64,000 nt of DNA. Origin: Azonexus sp. GTDB taxonomy: Bacteria; Pseudomonadota; Gammaproteobacteria; Burkholderiales; Rhodocyclaceae. Positions 55,174-64,000 of the stretch are shown one piece after another (position 1 is the stretch's first letter; the number at the start of each line of letters is the position of its first letter). Location: the NCBI RefSeq assembly GCF_023150235.1, contig NZ_JAKLLH010000011.1, positions 124,001 through 188,000 of the forward strand, written 5' to 3'. A program made the translations under genes and the position numbers. The notes below the pieces were generated by a model that was not told where the DNA came from, made no database searches, and worked only from the letters and a program-made list of their open reading frames with translations.

Positions 55174-55671
55174 TCAGGCTGCCAGGGGTTTTTCTGCCTT
55201 GCCGCGACGAGGCTGCGGCCCCAGGCGTTGATCGGCCAGTACCGCGACCTCGGGAGGCGCCATCTTGTGCTTCTGGCTATTGACCAGATCGGCCAGGGAT
55301 ACCGAGGAAAGGTATTCGTACATCTTGACGTTGAGGGTGGACCACAGATCGTGCGTCATGCAGCGATGTTCGTCGTGGCAGTTTTCCCGGCCACCGCACT
55401 GGGTGGCATCCAGCTGCTCGTCGACGGCGCGGATGATGTCCGCCACCGTCAGCTCGCTCATCGGCTTGGCGATGCAGTAACCGCCGCCGGGACCGCGCAC
55501 GCTATCCACCAGCTGGTAGCGACGCAGCTTGCCGAACAACTGCTCGAGATAGGACAAGGAAATCTGTTGCCGCTCGCTGATGCTGGCCAGCGCGACCGGT
55601 CCGTTGTTGCTGCGCAGCGCCAGATCGATCATTGCGGTTACCGCGAAGCGGCCCTTGGTGGTTAAGCGCAT
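55174..55671 (-). CDS. iscR: Fe-S-sensing transcriptional regulator IscR
   Basis: A 165-aa Rrf2 regulator. The winged helix occupies residues 1-60 (MRLTTKGRFAVTAMIDLAL, ISLSYLEQLFGKLRRY); the [2Fe-2S] ligands are three Cys in QCGGRENCHDEHRCMTH (C-x5-C-x5-C). Holo-IscR represses its own operon. A matching site lies just upstream, 55688-55712. Confidence 0.96.
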   Translation of the reverse strand: MRLTTKGRFAVTAMIDLALRSNNGPVALASISERQQISLSYLEQLFGKLRRYQLVDSVRGPGGGYCIAKPMSELTVADIIRAVDEQLDATQCGGRENCHDEHRCMTHDLWSTLNVKMYEYLSSVSLADLVNSQKHKMAPPEVAVLADQRLGPQPRRGKAEKPLAA

Positions 55672-55687
55672 CTCGACTCCCTGAGTA

Positions 55688-55712
55688 ATAACCTAGTATT
55701 GCGGTCAACTAT
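55688..55712 (-). promoter_or_regulatory. IscR type 1 binding site
   Basis: On the minus strand the 25-mer begins ATAGTTGACC and ends CTAGGTTAT, fitting the type 1 IscR pattern ATASYYGACT...AGTCRRSTAT with few mismatches. A second half-site ATAGTTGACTA occupies 55731-55741, overlapping the cysE stop. Both lie within 75 bases of iscR. Confidence 0.75.
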
Positions 55713-55729
55713 ACCCAAGACCGAAAAAA

Positions 55730-56479
55730 TTAGTCAACTATTTTACTCAGGTATTTTGGATCAAAATGATCGGCCGGCTGAACTTCCTGGTCGCATTTGA
55801 CGCCTTGCGCATCCAGCTCGCGCAACAGGCTGGCCAGACGCCGATCCGTTTCGGCGGCATGGTCGAGCAGGCCGTGAATGGCCCTGGCCAGGGGGTCGTC
55901 CTGATCGCGGGCCACGGCATAAGCGGAAAAACCCATCTTCTCGGCCTGCGCCTCGCGCTCGCGGCTCTCGCGGTCGATGATCCGGGCCGGATTGCCGACC
56001 GCGGTCGCCCCCGCCGGCACCGGCTTGGTGACTACCGCATTCGAGCCGACCTTGGCGCCGGCGGCAATCACGATCGGCCCGAGCACCTTGGCCCCGGCAC
56101 CGACGACGACGCCGTCCTCCAGGGTCGGATGGCGCTTGCCCTTGTTCCACGACGTTCCGCCCAACGTTACCCCGTGATAGAGCGTCACATCGTTGCCGAT
56201 CTCCGCCGTTTCGCCGATCACCACGCCCATGCCGTGATCGATGAAGAAGCGGCGCCCGATCGTTGCGCCGGGGTGGATCTCGATCCCGGTCAGCATGCGC
56301 GAGAGATGGGCGGTGAAACGCGCCAACCAGCGCAGGCGATGCCCCCACAACCAGTGCGCGACGCGGTGCATGATCAGAGCATGAATGCCGGGGTAACAGG
56401 TAAGGATTTCCCAAGTCGAACGTGCCGCCGGGTCGCGGTCGAAAACCGCACGAACATCCTCACGCAAATGCCGGAACAT
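55730..56479 (-). CDS. cysE: serine O-acetyltransferase CysE
   Basis: A 249-aa enzyme making O-acetylserine for cysteine synthesis. The left-handed beta-helix hexapeptide repeats are clear ([20 protein letters not shown], then [20 protein letters not shown]), with the catalytic DH pair in FIDHGMG. It lies just before iscR on the same strand, supplying the substrate of the desulfurases; its last codons contain part of the isc promoter/operator. Confidence 0.94.
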   Translation of the reverse strand: MFRHLREDVRAVFDRDPAARSTWEILTCYPGIHALIMHRVAHWLWGHRLRWLARFTAHLSRMLTGIEIHPGATIGRRFFIDHGMGVVIGETAEIGNDVTLYHGVTLGGTSWNKGKRHPTLEDGVVVGAGAKVLGPIVIAAGAKVGSNAVVTKPVPAGATAVGNPARIIDRESREREAQAEKMGFSAYAVARDQDDPLARAIHGLLDHAAETDRRLASLLRELDAQGVKCDQEVQPADHFDPKYLSKIVD

Positions 56480-56562
56480 GGGGGCGAATCCCTTGAGAGA
56501 GCAAAGCGGGATTCTAAAATACTCGACTGAATCTGTCAGCTATTGTCGAGGATGCCCAGTGT

Positions 56563-56760
56563 TCAGAATACCGGGCCGGCAAACACTTCGTGAAACCAGG
56601 CCTCACCATCGACAATCGCCGGCCAGGGCGACGGCTGCTGCGCCGCAGCATAAGGGGATTCAGGTTGGGCGGAGGCAAATACCTCGTCGTAGCTGAGGGC
56701 TTCCGTCGCTTTAAACCCCGGTTTTACCAGGCTGTGAACGAGAAAATCGAGAATATTCAC
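56563..56760 (-). CDS. small hypothetical protein (65 aa)
   Basis: Starts at GTG 56760 (MNILDFLVHSLVKPGFKATE) and ends HEVFAGPVF. AGGAG lies 8 bases before this start; the spacer is TGTCGACC, part of the recurrent palindrome. The N-terminus is an amphipathic helix, the C-terminus has WPAIVDGEAWFHEVF. No family recognised. It diverges from the LysR gene at 56940, which might control it. Confidence 0.5.
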   Translation of the reverse strand: MNILDFLVHSLVKPGFKATEALSYDEVFASAQPESPYAAAQQPSPWPAIVDGEAWFHEVFAGPVF

Positions 56761-56939
56761 GGTCGACACTCCTTTTTTTGAAAAATTGAAGACAAAAAAA
56801 GTCTAGTCTTTTTGCTGCACTGCACAAAGCAATGTTTTATGATCGCCCCGACAAGTTTTTCTTACCCCTCCCATTTCCCCCTCTTTTCCACCCCCTGCTC
56901 CAGCGCCGCCCCCGCCTTCGCGCCGCAGCTTCAATCTCC

Positions 56940-57899
56940 ATGCCCAAGCGTCTTCCGCCACTCAACGCCTTGCGTAGCTTCCTGGTCGCCGCCGAACAGC
57001 TCAATTTCCGCCGGGCAGCGCTGGAGCTGCACGTCACTCCGGCGGCGATCAGCCAGCAAATACGAAGCCTGGAAGCGCATCTGGGAAGCCAGCTTTTCAT
57101 CCGCGATGCACGCGGCCTGCGCCTGACGGCGGCGGGAGAAGCCCTGTTGCCGCAAACGCGCGAAGGTTTTGCCTGTCTTGAGCGGGCGCAGGCGGCGCTG
57201 ATCGCCGGCAAGCCGCAAGCCGTGCTGCGCATCGGCGCTCCGGCAGCCTTTGCCAGTCGCTGGCTGGTGGCACAACTGGGCGATTTCAGCGCCCGCCATC
57301 CACAAATCGCGCTGCATCTCGGCAGTTCGGCCGATTACATCGATAGCGACGACAAGGCACAGCTCAAGCTGCCCCCGGACATCGATGTCCTCATCCGCTA
57401 CGGCAGCGGCGACTACGCCAGCGCGCAGGCCAGCCGGCTGCTGGCCGAAGACTACCGGGCAATCGGCCAGCCCGCGCTGTTCCGGCAAAGCCAGCCTTTT
57501 GCCGAATGGCTGGCGGACCAGACGCTCTTGCACGACGACTCGCTACCGGAGGCCGGCCCACGCCCGAGTTGGAGCGACTGGTGCCGCCTGGCGGCGGTGA
57601 GCGGTATCGATTGCCAGCGCGGGCCACGCTTTTCCAATACCGTGCTGGTCCGCGAAGCGGCACTCGCCGGCCAGGGCATTGCACTCCTGCAAAAAATGCA
57701 CATTGCCGACGATCTTGCCGCCGGCCGCCTGATGCTCGTTCATCCACGGGGACTGCCGTCACCCTGCGCCTATCACCTGCTACTGCGCGATGCCGGACAT
57801 CCTCATGCGCTTGCCTTTGCCAATTGGCTGCGCGAGCTGTGCGCGCGGAGAGAGGAAAATCAGGCACCGGCAGCGGCCAGCGGCGGCAGACCGCAGTAG
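56940..57899 (+). CDS. LysR-family regulator (GcvA-like)
   Basis: A 319-aa LysR regulator. HTH LPPLNALRSFLVAAEQLNF, then RRAALELHVTPAAISQQIRS, with the GcvA subgroup features (LEAHLGSQLFIRDARGLRLTAAGEALLP). The effector domain carries RFSNTVLVREAALAGQGIAL near its end. ATG 56940 is chosen because it begins the conserved domain. The likely target is unknown; the divergent small gene is a candidate. Its 3' end overlaps the convergent YkgJ gene by 40 bases. Confidence 0.9.
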   Translation: MPKRLPPLNALRSFLVAAEQLNFRRAALELHVTPAAISQQIRSLEAHLGSQLFIRDARGLRLTAAGEALLPQTREGFACLERAQAALIAGKPQAVLRIGAPAAFASRWLVAQLGDFSARHPQIALHLGSSADYIDSDDKAQLKLPPDIDVLIRYGSGDYASAQASRLLAEDYRAIGQPALFRQSQPFAEWLADQTLLHDDSLPEAGPRPSWSDWCRLAAVSGIDCQRGPRFSNTVLVREAALAGQGIALLQKMHIADDLAAGRLMLVHPRGLPSPCAYHLLLRDAGHPHALAFANWLRELCARREENQAPAAASGGRPQ

Positions 57900-58207
57900 C
57901 GGCGAGCGCGGTTGCAGGCCGGATGCTCGATATCGAATTCGCGGCATGGCGACGGTCGACCGTGGTAAATGCCGCAAGCGACGGCGACGCCGATTTCACC
58001 CTGCAGCGCAACGCAGCGGGTCGCCTCGCCGGTCGCGTCGGTGCCGCGCATGCGCACCAGCGCCGGGGTCAGCGGCACGGTCATCGCCAGCGGCACCCCT
58101 TCGCCCCAGGCAAAGGCGCCGCCGGCCAGCTCGGCCGGATGAAAATCGACGCGCAGGCTGGCGCAGCAGGCACCGCAACTCTGGCAGGGGCTGCTGGTGG
58201 CGCTCAT
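57860..58207 (-). CDS. YkgJ-family cysteine-cluster protein
   Basis: A 115-aa protein with the CxxCxxCC cluster in SPCQSCGACCASLRVDF and further cysteines in RCVALQ, VACGIYHGRPSPCREFD and HPACNRAR, the zinc- or iron-chelating CxxCxxCC family (PF03692). ATG 58207 begins MSATSSPCQ and overlaps the methyltransferase stop by four bases. A GGTCGACC palindrome lies inside (57954-57961). Its biochemical role is not known. Confidence 0.88.
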   Translation of the reverse strand: MSATSSPCQSCGACCASLRVDFHPAELAGGAFAWGEGVPLAMTVPLTPALVRMRGTDATGEATRCVALQGEIGVAVACGIYHGRPSPCREFDIEHPACNRARRYCGLPPLAAAGA

Positions 58208-59055
58208 TGGTGCTGATCCACGGTCGACGCCGGATTTTGCTGAAAATCGAGGGAAAAACCGGCGGCACATCCGACGGCTGCAGCGCCGCCCTGGTCAGGC
58301 GCAGCCGCCGCCGCAAAATCGACGACGCAACGCCACAGGCCGTGGCCCGAAGCCAGGTATTTTTTCTCGAACGGCGTCATCGGCTGCCCGCCCGGCGGCA
58401 AGGCATAGGCCTCGGCCGCCACCGGCTGGCCGCTCAGGCGGCTCAAGGCGAGCGCCATTTCGGCAATGTAGATCGACCAGTTGCTGCGGCACTCGACCAC
58501 GCCGCCGAGTTCGCGCCACACCGGGAACACCGCGTGCCCGTGCCAGCGCCGCGCCAGGTGGCCGATCTTGGGCCAGGGATTGGGGTAGAGGTTGTAATGT
58601 CGCGCCAGGCGGATGCCCTCGCCGGCCAGCAGGCGCCAGAAATCGACCAGGTCGGCGCGCAGCAGCAAGGCGTTGGCCGGTAACGGCAGCGGCTTGGCGC
58701 GTTGCAGGCGGTCGAGCGACTGATCGACGCCGAGCACGAAATGATCGGGATACTGCGCGGCAATCGCCAGCGTGCTCCAGCCAACGCCGCAGCCGGCGTC
58801 GAGGATCAGCGGTGCCGCCGGATTCCAGTCCCGCCAGGCGGCCAGCGCCGTCGCCAGCGCCGCCCGGTTGTAGTCGAGCACCGGCTTGCGGAAGGGATGC
58901 GCGAGGTGGCGTTCGAGCAGGCCCGGCAGATCGCGGTGCGGCCCGTCCTGGGCGCTGGCGATGAAGCGGGAATTGCCCTCGGCGGCGGCGCCTTCCTCGT
59001 CCGCAAGCGCGGACGCTGTGTCCTGCTCGGCAGACCAGCCGGAATCGCGGCTCAT
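58204..59055 (-). CDS. TrmB-like tRNA (guanine-N7)-methyltransferase family protein
   Basis: A 283-aa SAM methyltransferase. The SAM motif is PLILDAGCGVGWSTLAIAAQYP (in two parts), followed by LGVDQSLDRLQRA and the TrmB signature YNLYPNPWPKIGHLARRWHG. It is longer than TrmB at the N-terminus and lacks the usual DPW...KKRH wording, so it is a divergent member. ATG 59055 overlaps the dusC stop. With dusC it forms a tRNA-modification pair. Confidence 0.8.
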   Translation of the reverse strand: MSRDSGWSAEQDTASALADEEGAAAEGNSRFIASAQDGPHRDLPGLLERHLAHPFRKPVLDYNRAALATALAAWRDWNPAAPLILDAGCGVGWSTLAIAAQYPDHFVLGVDQSLDRLQRAKPLPLPANALLLRADLVDFWRLLAGEGIRLARHYNLYPNPWPKIGHLARRWHGHAVFPVWRELGGVVECRSNWSIYIAEMALALSRLSGQPVAAEAYALPPGGQPMTPFEKKYLASGHGLWRCVVDFAAAAAPDQGGAAAVGCAAGFSLDFQQNPASTVDQHQ

Positions 59056-60038
59056 GGATGCACCTCGTTCGGCAAATGCGGCAGGATGCCGCGTTCGAGC
59101 AGCAAGCGGTCGATTGCCTCGGCCTCCTTGACCGGGCGCAGCAAGGCATAGAGTTCTTCGGCCACCCGGTAATGGCGGCGCAGCAGCATCAGCCACTGCT
59201 TGATCCGGCCGCCGGCATGCACCGGCCGCACCCGCAGGCGCACGCCCAGCCAGAACTCGGCCAGCGCCGGCACCAGCATGGGCCATAAAGCCTCGTTGGC
59301 CGCGCTTTCGGGCGGCAGTTCGCCGCGAATCCGGCGCGGCAAGAGTGGGTCGGCGAGCGCGCCGCGCCCGAGCATGACGTCGGCGCAACCCGATTGCAGC
59401 TGGCAGTTGCGGAAGTCGTCCACGGTCCACACCTCGCCGTTGGCAATCAGCGGCAGTTGCACCGCCCGCCGCACTTCGTCGATCAGGTGCCAGCGCGCCG
59501 GCGGCTTGTAGCCGTCGACCTTGGTCCGCCCATGCACGATCAGTTCGTCGGCGCCGCCGGCTTCAATCGCCTGGGCGCAGGCGATGGCCAGCGAGTGGTC
59601 CTTGATCCCCAGCCGCATCTTGGCGGTGAACGGAATCTCGCGCGGCACCTCGGCGCGGATCGCGCTGACGATGGCGTGCAGCAGTTCCGGTTCACCGAGC
59701 AGCGCCGAGCCGCCGCGATGGCGGAATACTGTCGGCGCCGGGCAGCCGAAATTGATGTCAACCCCGGCCGGACGGTGCTTGACCAAACGGCGGGCATTGG
59801 CCGCCAGATAATGCGGATCGGAGCCGAGCAGCTGGACGCGGATCGGCGTGCCGGCGTCGGTACGGCTGCCCTGGGTCAATTCCGGACAGGTACGGAGGAA
59901 GGTGCGATTCGGCAGCACGCTCTCGGTAACGCGGACGAATTCGCAGATTCCCCAGTCGTAGCCGCCAACGGCGGTCAGGATTTGGCGCATCAGGGGATCG
60001 GCGAGCCCCTCCATCGGGGCGAGAAGAATACGGGACAT
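59052..60038 (-). CDS. dusC: tRNA-dihydrouridine16 synthase DusC
   Basis: A 328-aa FMN enzyme reducing U16 in tRNA. LAPMEGLADPLMRQILTAVG, the catalytic cysteine in VDINFGCPAPTV, MRLGIKD, and the FMN-binding ANGEVWTVDDF and MLGRGALADPLL are present. SAM-independent. The start ATG 60038 begins the conserved MSRILLAPMEG. Coupled to the TrmB-like gene. Confidence 0.93.
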   Translation of the reverse strand: MSRILLAPMEGLADPLMRQILTAVGGYDWGICEFVRVTESVLPNRTFLRTCPELTQGSRTDAGTPIRVQLLGSDPHYLAANARRLVKHRPAGVDINFGCPAPTVFRHRGGSALLGEPELLHAIVSAIRAEVPREIPFTAKMRLGIKDHSLAIACAQAIEAGGADELIVHGRTKVDGYKPPARWHLIDEVRRAVQLPLIANGEVWTVDDFRNCQLQSGCADVMLGRGALADPLLPRRIRGELPPESAANEALWPMLVPALAEFWLGVRLRVRPVHAGGRIKQWLMLLRRHYRVAEELYALLRPVKEAEAIDRLLLERGILPHLPNEVHP

Positions 60039-60184
60039 CGAGCAGGACTCAGGCAGCGGAGCGGGCGGGAAAGCAGACAGTTAAGCGGATGGAAGCAGCG
60101 AAGACCAACGAGGACCGGCCAGCGATCCACCGAGAGAATAGGCTCCAGCCACGCAAAAACGGGGGACGCATTATAATCCGCGCC

Positions 60185-60613
60185 ATGCTGCGTCTTGTTC
60201 TCGATACCAACGTCGTCCTCGATCTTTTCCACTGGGCCAATACCGATGCCGTGCCGATCATGGCCGCGCTCGAAGCCGGGCAGATCGAATGCCTGGCCGA
60301 CGCCCGCACCCTCGACGAATTGCAACGGGTGCTGACCTACCCGCAGCTCAAGCTGACGCCGGAAATGATCGCCGAACGCTGGGCCCGCTACACCGCCCGC
60401 GTCACCGTCGTCGCCGACGGCGAGGCGCCGCCGCTGCCACGCTGCCAGGACAAGGACGACCAGAAGTTCCTCGAACTCGCCGCCCGCAGCGGTGCCGACA
60501 TCCTGGTCAGCAAGGACAAGGCGCTGCTCAAGCTGCGCGGGCGCAGCAAGCTGGCCTTCCAGATTCTCGCCCCGGTCCGCCTCGCCCCCCACCTGGGCAA
60601 GGCCACGGCCTGA
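60185..60613 (+). CDS. PIN-domain protein (COG1569-type putative toxin)
   Basis: A 142-aa PIN nuclease. Acidic residues of the active site: Asp in [15 protein letters not shown], Glu/Asp in [11 protein letters not shown], Asp in [17 protein letters not shown] and in [11 protein letters not shown]. No antitoxin-like gene adjoins, so it may be an orphan or a housekeeping RNase. ATG 60185 begins the conserved core. Confidence 0.88.
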   Translation: MLRLVLDTNVVLDLFHWANTDAVPIMAALEAGQIECLADARTLDELQRVLTYPQLKLTPEMIAERWARYTARVTVVADGEAPPLPRCQDKDDQKFLELAARSGADILVSKDKALLKLRGRSKLAFQILAPVRLAPHLGKATA

Positions 60614-60855
60614 TCCGTCGGGCCGGCCGACGCCGGTCACGGTCGACGGCAAAAAATAGCAAAAACCACAAAAATGTCGCCTGGCTGACATACAGCCAGC
60701 GCCCTTGCGCGCAAGCTATTTACCAATGCGCAACTACGTGCTGTCCACAATGTCCGATACGACAGCACCACGGCAGAATGAAAAAACAACAAAAACGACA
60801 GCCGGCAAGAATCGTCAGGCCGGCTGGAGATTCACCCACACCTGGAGTCGAAACC

Positions 60856-62874
60856 ATGCTGTTCATTTTCGAGCCGGCAGTGCAGTTGATGAACCGACTG
60901 CGCTTTGCCTATCGTTTTGCGCTGATCGGTGCCGCCGGCGGCGTCCTCATCGCCGGTCTGCTCTGGCAGTTCCTCGGCAGTGTCGGCAACCAGTTGAGCG
61001 CCACCCGCAACGAGATCGCCGGCGCCCGCATGATCGTGCCGATCCGCAGCCTGACCGAAGCCCTGCAGGAGCAGGCCACGGCGCTGACCTTGCTCTCGGC
61101 CGGCGCCAGCGACAAGGAAATCGCCAGCCGCGCCCAGGCCGCCGCCCAGCGCTTCGACGAATTGCTCAAGCAGGGGCTGGCCGGCGACGACCCGCGTTGG
61201 CAATTGGCCGCCAGCTGGGAAAAGCTGGCCAAGGACTGGCAAACCGCAAAGAGCGTGCTGCCCGCCTCCTCGACGCCGGAAATCCGCCAGATCGCCGAAC
61301 AGATGGAGGCCTCGCTGGCGTCGCACGCGCGCAACGTCGCCGACCGCACCCAGCTGACGCTCGACGGCGAAGTCGAAACCTATTACCTCAACGACGTGCT
61401 GATCGCCCACCTGCCGCAACTCGCCGCGACGCTGTCGCAAACCCGGCTGAAAGCCGCCTACATCGCCGAGGTGCAGATGATCGACGCCGGCGACAAAGGC
61501 CGCCTCGACAAGCTGGTCGGCGACGCGCTGCTGCAACTGGCACGCGTCCGCGAAAGTCTCGGCCGGGCCTTGGCCGCCAGCGGCACGCCGCCGGCCGTCG
61601 CGACCGCGCTCGACAAGCTCGACAAGGACATCCAGGGCCTGCGCCGCTTCGTCGAGGATCAACTGATCTTCAAGAGCGACATCGACGCCACCCCGAGCGC
61701 GGTGCTGAGCAGCACCAGCGCCCCGCTCGCCAGCGTCGGCGCGCTCGCTGCCAGCGTCGAGCGGCAACTGGCCGAGTCGCTCGCCGAGCGCGAAGCGCGC
61801 CTGCTGAGGCAGCGCAACCTCTATCTGCTGCTGGCGGCGCTCGGCCTGGGCATCGCCGGCTATCTTTCGATGGGTTCCTACCTGTCGCTGGCGCGCGGCA
61901 GCCAGCAGCTGATCCAGGGCGGCCGGGCGCTGGCCGACGGCGACCTGCAATACAAAGTGGCGCTCGACTCCAGCGACGAGTACGCCGATATCGCCGACAG
62001 CTTCAACCGCATGGCCGCGTCGTTCCAGGAAGTCATCCGTTCGCTGCAGCACAGCGCCGGCAGCCTCGGCAACGCCGCCCACGCGCTGGCCGACAGCACC
62101 GGCGAGATCGCCAGCAGCTCGGCAACCCAGGAAACCCTGGCCCGCCAGGCCAGCGACGCGGTGACCTCGATTTCGCAAAGCATCGACGACGTCTCGCAGC
62201 GGGCCGGCGAAGTCGACGCGATTGCCCGCCATAGCCGCGAGAAAACCACCCTCGGCCAGAACAATCTGGAAACCATGGTGCGCGATATCGATATCGTCGA
62301 AAACGCCGTGCAGGACATCGCCACCACGGTCCAGGCCTTCGTGGCGACAACGCTGGAAATCTGCCAGATGACGGCGCAGGTACGCGACATCGCCGAACAG
62401 ACCAACCTGCTCGCACTCAACGCCGCCATCGAAGCCGCGCGCGCCGGCGAAGCCGGGCGCGGTTTCGCCGTGGTCGCCGACGAAGTGCGCAAGCTGGCGG
62501 AAAAATCGGCGCAGTCGGCCAGCGCCATCGACACCCTGACCCAGAACGTGCGCAGCCGCACCGACAGCGTCGAAAACGCCATCGGCCGCGGTACCCATGC
62601 CCTGCACGAAAGCGTGCAACAGGCGCGCGCGGTCAAAACCGCGCTGCAGGAAGCCGGGCATTCGGTGCAGAGCACCACCGACGGGATCACCGCAATCGGC
62701 GTAGCGGTCAATGCCCAGACCGGTTTCAGTCACCGGATCAGCGACAACGTCGAGGAAATCGCCCAGATGGCGACCCGCAACAATGCCGCCGTCCGCCGTG
62801 CCGCCGATGCGGCGCGCGGGTTGGAGATGCTGGCCGAACAGCTGTTGCAGGCGGTCGGCCGTTTTCGTGCCTGA
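60856..62874 (+). CDS. methyl-accepting chemotaxis protein
   Basis: A 672-aa chemoreceptor. One helix (about 22-43), a large periplasmic helical sensor (about 44-320), a second helix ([21 protein letters not shown]), HAMP domain, and a signalling coiled coil with the conserved tip [19 protein letters not shown] (about residues 514-532) plus [23 protein letters not shown] lies 8 bases before ATG 60856. The ligand is not known. It is followed by the palindrome at 62878-62889 and then modB. Confidence 0.93.
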   Translation: MLFIFEPAVQLMNRLRFAYRFALIGAAGGVLIAGLLWQFLGSVGNQLSATRNEIAGARMIVPIRSLTEALQEQATALTLLSAGASDKEIASRAQAAAQRFDELLKQGLAGDDPRWQLAASWEKLAKDWQTAKSVLPASSTPEIRQIAEQMEASLASHARNVADRTQLTLDGEVETYYLNDVLIAHLPQLAATLSQTRLKAAYIAEVQMIDAGDKGRLDKLVGDALLQLARVRESLGRALAASGTPPAVATALDKLDKDIQGLRRFVEDQLIFKSDIDATPSAVLSSTSAPLASVGALAASVERQLAESLAEREARLLRQRNLYLLLAALGLGIAGYLSMGSYLSLARGSQQLIQGGRALADGDLQYKVALDSSDEYADIADSFNRMAASFQEVIRSLQHSAGSLGNAAHALADSTGEIASSSATQETLARQASDAVTSISQSIDDVSQRAGEVDAIARHSREKTTLGQNNLETMVRDIDIVENAVQDIATTVQAFVATTLEICQMTAQVRDIAEQTNLLALNAAIEAARAGEAGRGFAVVADEVRKLAEKSAQSASAIDTLTQNVRSRTDSVENAIGRGTHALHESVQQARAVKTALQEAGHSVQSTTDGITAIGVAVNAQTGFSHRISDNVEEIAQMATRNNAAVRRAADAARGLEMLAEQLLQAVGRFRA

Positions 62875-62877
62875 AGC

Positions 62878-62889
62878 ACGGTCGACCGT
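62878..62889. repeat. representative copy of the iterated palindrome ACGGTCGACCGT
   Basis: Exact 12-mers occur at 27455-27466, 44898-44909, 47868-47879, 57952-57963 and here. The inner 8-mer GGTCGACC also occurs at 4498, 8246, 15108, 15303, 16525, 31875, 47054, 53371 and 53914. Best extended form TTTCACGGTCGACCGTGAAA. Confidence 0.85.
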
Positions 62890-62967
62890 GTCAAACCGGG
62901 GAAAGCATTTCACTACCGGCGCCGGGCTGTGTAAACTGCCGTTTTTCCCTATCGGCATGGACTGTTC

Positions 62968-63657
62968 ATGGCCCCGGATGATCTCGCCGCGATCTGGCTG
63001 ACACTGAAGCTGGCGACCGTCGTCACGCTCTTGCTGCTCTTGCTCGGCACGCCGCTGGCCTGGTGGCTGGCGCGTACCCGTTCGCGGCTGAAGCCGGCCA
63101 TCGGCGCCGTCGTCGCGCTGCCGCTGGTGCTGCCACCGACCGTGCTCGGTTTTTACCTGCTGCTGGCGATGGGGCCGCAAGGCTGGGTCGGACGGATGAC
63201 CCAGAGTCTCGGGCTGGGTCTGCTGCCCTTCACCTTCGGCGGTCTGGTCGTGGCCTCGGTGTTCTATTCGCTGCCCTTCATGGTCCAGCCATTACAGAAC
63301 GCCTTTGAAGCCATCGGCGAACACCCCCTGGAAGCGGCGGCCAGCTTGCGCGCCAGCCCCTGGGATACTTTCTGGTCGGTCGTCGTACCGCTGGCCAGAC
63401 CGGGCTTCCTCTCCGGCGCGGTCCTGGCATTTGCCCATACCGTCGGCGAATTCGGCGTCATCCTGATGATCGGCGGCAACATTCCGGAGAAAACACGCGT
63501 GGTGTCGGTGCAGATCTACGATCGCGTGGAGGCCATGGAGTACGGCGAAGCCCATGTCCTGGCAGCCTGCATGATGTTCTTCAGCTTCCTGGTCCTGCTC
63601 ACGCTGTACACCCTCAACCGCCGGCAAAGCGGTAAAGGCAGGGCAGCAAGAAATTAG
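62968..63657 (+). CDS. modB: molybdate ABC transporter permease ModB
   Basis: A 229-aa permease with five helices and the inner-membrane coupling motif EAAASLRASPWDTFWSVVVPLAR. LPPTVLGFYLLLAMGPQG and FAHTVGEFGVILMIGGNIP are typical of ModB. modC follows after a 120-bp gap; no modA is seen just upstream, where the chemoreceptor lies. Confidence 0.93.
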   Translation: MAPDDLAAIWLTLKLATVVTLLLLLLGTPLAWWLARTRSRLKPAIGAVVALPLVLPPTVLGFYLLLAMGPQGWVGRMTQSLGLGLLPFTFGGLVVASVFYSLPFMVQPLQNAFEAIGEHPLEAAASLRASPWDTFWSVVVPLARPGFLSGAVLAFAHTVGEFGVILMIGGNIPEKTRVVSVQIYDRVEAMEYGEAHVLAACMMFFSFLVLLTLYTLNRRQSGKGRAARN

Positions 63658-63757
63658 CGACAGGCATTCATGCCTGTCGCTCAAACATGTTTTGGAAGGG
63701 GTTTGCATCCCCTCCCAAAACGGTCGCCTGAAATCCCGGCCTTCAGGCCGGGGTTTC
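63657..63757. repeat. three consecutive hairpins between modB and modC
   Basis: Hairpin 1: GCGACAGGCA/TGCCTGTCGC (63657-63680, perfect). Hairpin 2: GTTTTGGAAGGGG with TCCCCTCCCAAAAC (63689-63721, near-perfect). Hairpin 3: GAAATCCCGGCC/GGCCGGGGTTTC (63730-63757, one wobble). Such clusters resemble REP-like or IS200/IS605-type terminal hairpins. They fill the gap inside an operon. Confidence 0.7.
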
Positions 63758-63777
63758 AAACCGGAGTTAGTCTTACG

Positions 63778-64000
63778 ATGAATCCAATTCGAGCCATTTT
63801 CCACGTCGACCGTGGCGATTTCTGTCTCGATGTCGATCTCACCCTGCCAGGGCGGGGAGTCAGCGCCCTCTTCGGCCACTCGGGCTCGGGCAAGACGACC
63901 ATACTGCGCGCCATGGCCGGTCTGGAACACGCCCCCGGCGGGTACCTGGCCCTGGGAGACACGGTCTGGCAGGATGACGCCCAAGGAATTTTCGTCCCCA
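63778..64000 (+). CDS. modC: molybdate ABC transporter ATP-binding protein ModC (N-terminal part)
   Basis: The first 74 codons before the window edge: [20 protein letters not shown], then Walker [20 protein letters not shown] and a ModC-like [18 protein letters not shown]. It partners ModB. A palindrome variant (CGTCGACCGTGG) lies within codons 8-13. Confidence 0.92.
   Translation, partial: MNPIRAIFHVDRGDFCLDVDLTLPGRGVSALFGHSGSGKTTILRAMAGLEHAPGGYLALGDTVWQDDAQGIFVP

Noticed and set aside
60289-60855. N-terminal extension of the chemoreceptor across the PIN gene
   Set aside because: That part is out of frame with the PIN protein and has shadow composition; ATG 60856 has a ribosome site and begins the membrane helix.

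Overview
The window is high-GC DNA from a betaproteobacterium, most probably of the Rhodocyclales (Dechloromonas/Azonexus/Azoarcus-like). Pointers to this are the isc operon with two tandem cysteine desulfurases, the hpnCDE squalene genes, the adjacent cspA-infA pair, two diguanylate cyclases, a chemoreceptor, and a group I intron in a tRNA anticodon loop. The taxonomic call is an inference from gene content.

Layout. 1-2956: 5' part of dinG (minus) and a tRNA cluster (Leu with intron, Gly, Cys, Gly, Arg). 3002-5989: hpnE-hpnD-hpnC. 6043-7866: a small island of a truncated tRNA-Leu, an intact tRNA-Leu, a helix-turn-helix/AT-hook protein, a Phd/RelE-type toxin-antitoxin pair and an hsdR stub. 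7870-12702: LysR regulator, DODA-type dioxygenase, cytochrome b561, two YceI proteins, cspA, infA and a 58-codon gene. 12802-16500: diguanylate cyclase and TonB receptor. 17035-26572: a secreted-protein operon (Cys-rich protein, tail-collar protein, 2518-aa repeat/RTX protein) flanked by a tetranucleotide repeat and an 11-bp repeat array. 26631-29386: nudC, a second cyclase and zur.

29349-36519 is a zinc-limitation region: zur, a Spy-like periplasmic protein, a wrecked TonB receptor replaced by a DUF1778-GNAT toxin-antitoxin pair, then a Zur-box-preceded operon of a COG0523 GTPase, cysS, yidD, thrS and a queD stub. 36657-40842 is a cobalamin-riboswitch operon: BtuB-like receptor, small permease, IspH/LytB-like Fe-S protein and a 38-aa His-rich peptide. 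40963-47696 is a metal-uptake operon: siderophore-type receptor, DUF1624 membrane protein, DUF2796 (ZrgA-like) protein, ABC ATPase and permease, DUF3299 protein.

47663-56479 (minus) is cysE, then iscR-desulfurase-iscS-iscU-iscA-[MNT-HEPN]-hscB-hscA-fdx-iscX-thpR, with an IscR site before iscR. 56563-64000 holds a small gene, a GcvA-like LysR, a YkgJ protein, a TrmB-like methyltransferase, dusC, a PIN-domain gene, a chemoreceptor, and modB plus the start of modC.

Across the window a palindrome centred on GGTCGACC recurs inside genes, between genes and in one perfect 52-bp inverted repeat. The strongest candidates for something little described are the IspH-like protein in a B12-controlled operon, the zinc-paralogue operon with its damaged neighbour, the intron-bearing tRNA-Leu, and the iterated palindrome.
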